Made by a program: the position numbers and the translations under genes
Assembly: GCA_902803625.1 (NCBI GenBank)
Contig: CADCQV010000358.1
Span: forward strand, 1-6,607
DNA from: an uncultured Lachnospiraceae bacterium
GTDB lineage: Bacteria > Bacillota > Clostridia > Lachnospirales > Lachnospiraceae
Reading direction: 5' to 3'
Length of the DNA: 6,607 bases
In this document: one piece after another, positions 5,962 through 6,607 of the stretch
Layout of the letters: each line of letters begins with the position of its first letter
Position numbering within the stretch: position 1 is the first letter of the stretch
Notes under the pieces: generated by a model
What the model saw: only the letters and a program-made list of their open reading frames with translations
The model's database searches: none
What the model was told of the DNA's origin: nothing

Positions 5962-6435
5962 ATGGATGAAATCATTAAGCTAAGACCGCATCATCTGCTA
6001 TGTACCCAGGGCTACAGCGGAAAAGGATATTCGGATGATTTTGTTTCAAATATGGATAGGGTTACAGAAAAGCTGAGAAGTGATCGGGGTGTGAAGATTG
6101 AGATTACTTTCTCTACGGATAGCTTATGTAGCAATTGCCCTTTAAAAGTGTCAGATGGAGTATGTAAAAGCGATAATAAGGTTCTTAGATTTGATGCGAG
6201 TATCATTAATATACTTGATCTGAAAGAAGGAGTTTATTCATATCAGGACCTCATATCAAGGCTTGATAAATACCTGTCATCAGGTGTTTGTGACGAACGT
6301 CTGAAAGCAATATGCGGGGATTGCGAATGGTATTCTGTAAGCGCTTGCTGGAAGAATATCAGAGATAAAAAATATGCCACAATGCCTTGGTCTTCATACG
6401 TCACTTGCGGTTCCGCAAGTGACTGTTCTGAATAG
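5962..6435 (+). CDS. DUF1284 family Cys-rich protein
   Basis: A 157-aa protein of the DUF1284 family, recognised by the N-terminal signature IKLRPHHLLCTQGYSGKGYSDDFVSNM. Function is not established. Ten Cys are present, several grouped: C56xxC59P and C68, then C110, C118xxC121 and C129, a pattern suited to metal or iron-sulfur binding, together with the His10-His11/Cys14 motif. The start at 5962 is preferred over ATG 5950 for ribosome-site spacing. It follows the small nitroreductase with no clear terminator, so it may be read from the same transcript, although it could be an independent gene. The last 26 residues or so (from about 132, including Cys149 and Cys155) look unlike the rest and are partly encoded by a 24-base palindrome; they may be a tail acquired at a rearrangement junction, since a broken HAD gene follows at once. 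Confidence 0.9.
   Translation: MDEIIKLRPHHLLCTQGYSGKGYSDDFVSNMDRVTEKLRSDRGVKIEITFSTDSLCSNCPLKVSDGVCKSDNKVLRFDASIINILDLKEGVYSYQDLISRLDKYLSSGVCDERLKAICGDCEWYSVSACWKNIRDKKYATMPWSSYVTCGSASDCSE
6400..6423. repeat. Perfect 24-base inverted repeat at DUF1284 3' end
   Basis: The left arm GTCACTTGCGG (6400-6410) is exactly complementary to CCGCAAGTGAC (6413-6423) around two T. As RNA it would form a stem of about 10 bases with a GTTC loop. It lies inside the last codons of the DUF1284 gene, ending 10 bases before the stop codon. The next bases (TGTTCTGAAT) are not a T-run, so it is a poor intrinsic terminator, though it may still slow transcription or protect a 3' end. Confidence 0.85.
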
Positions 6436-6438
6436 TGA

Positions 6439-6607
6439 CAATATGGAGAGTTGCTGAATGAGCTGCAGAGAAACAATATCCTTATCTGTATGGCCACAGG
6501 GAGGGGAGTCTTAATGATGTCAAAGTTTGAGGATGTCAGTTTTGATGTTCATATGACTTTTAACGGGTCATACTGTTTTAATGAAAATGATGTGATCCAT
6601 AAGTGTC
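6439..6607 (+). pseudogene. HAD superfamily Cof-type hydrolase fragment, N-terminus missing
   Basis: The frame opening after TGA 6436-6438 and running off the window encodes a clear HAD phosphatase segment. ELLNELQRNNILICMATGRG carries motif II (the Thr of ATGR), and FDVHMTFNGSYCFNENDVI is the segment that follows in Cof/YkrA-type sugar-phosphate or nucleotide phosphatases. Motif I (DxDGT), which holds the nucleophilic Asp, should lie about 25-35 residues before ATGR. The frame closes 20 codons before the TGR, and I find no DxDGT in any + frame upstream, where DUF1284 is encoded instead. The good-looking GGGAGGGG site before ATG 6514 is simply the codons for TGRG; a start there would also remove motif II. 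It is probably an inactive remnant; the 3' part is outside the window. Confidence 0.65.

Noticed and set aside
6514..6607. ATG 6514 with GGGAGGGG as a genuine gene start
   Set aside because: The purine run encodes the conserved TGRG motif of the HAD family, so the apparent ribosome site is a by-product of coding; homology extends upstream of it.
1..6607. CRISPR arrays, tRNA or rRNA genes, insertion sequences
   Set aside because: No spaced direct repeats, no tRNA cloverleaf or T-loop signature, and no transposase or paired terminal repeats were seen.

Overview
The window looks like a chromosomal segment of an anaerobic Firmicute, most likely a Lachnospiraceae-type clostridium. This is inferred from strong AGGAGG-type ribosome binding sites, frequent ATA/AGA/AGG codons at moderate GC, an OhrR regulator close to the Bacillus type, a gut-Firmicute style glutathione peroxidase and a DUF1284 protein. 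Genus cannot be fixed from the sequence. All genes supported here are on the + strand.

Region 1 (1-3247): the C-terminal 1059 residues of a very large, charged, apparently helical protein of unknown function. The frame is open to base 1, so its true start lies upstream. It ends in a small QAVNNNN tandem repeat and is closed by a well-formed two-tier intrinsic terminator.

Region 2 (3248-5883): a compact peroxide/redox-stress operon. A promoter whose -10 region coincides with a perfect 13-base palindrome is followed by a leader containing a possible 43-codon small ORF and an unusually strong Shine-Dalgarno sequence with no AUG behind it. Then come a thioredoxin-type (2-Cys) glutathione peroxidase, a TM1586-type nitroreductase starting 2 bases after it, an OhrR-type MarR regulator with the sensing Cys15 and its partners Tyr29 and Tyr40, and a second, smaller nitroreductase of a different subfamily. 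The simplest model is that OhrR binds the palindrome, represses its own operon, and releases it when organic hydroperoxides oxidise Cys15. The effector appears to be Gpx rather than the usual OsmC-type Ohr peroxidase, with two flavin reductases alongside.

Region 3 (5884-6607): a Cys-rich DUF1284 protein, possibly co-transcribed with the operon. Its last codons form a perfect 24-base inverted repeat. Immediately afterwards comes a fragment of a HAD-superfamily (Cof-type) hydrolase that has the ATGRG motif and the TFNGSYC segment but lacks the N-terminal DxDGT nucleophile motif. This looks like a broken gene and a rearrangement junction.

The most interesting points are the Gpx/nitroreductase/OhrR operon with its candidate operator, the leader small ORF with no proper start codon, the large orphan protein, and the DUF1284/HAD junction with its palindrome. 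None of these is proof of a wholly new system.
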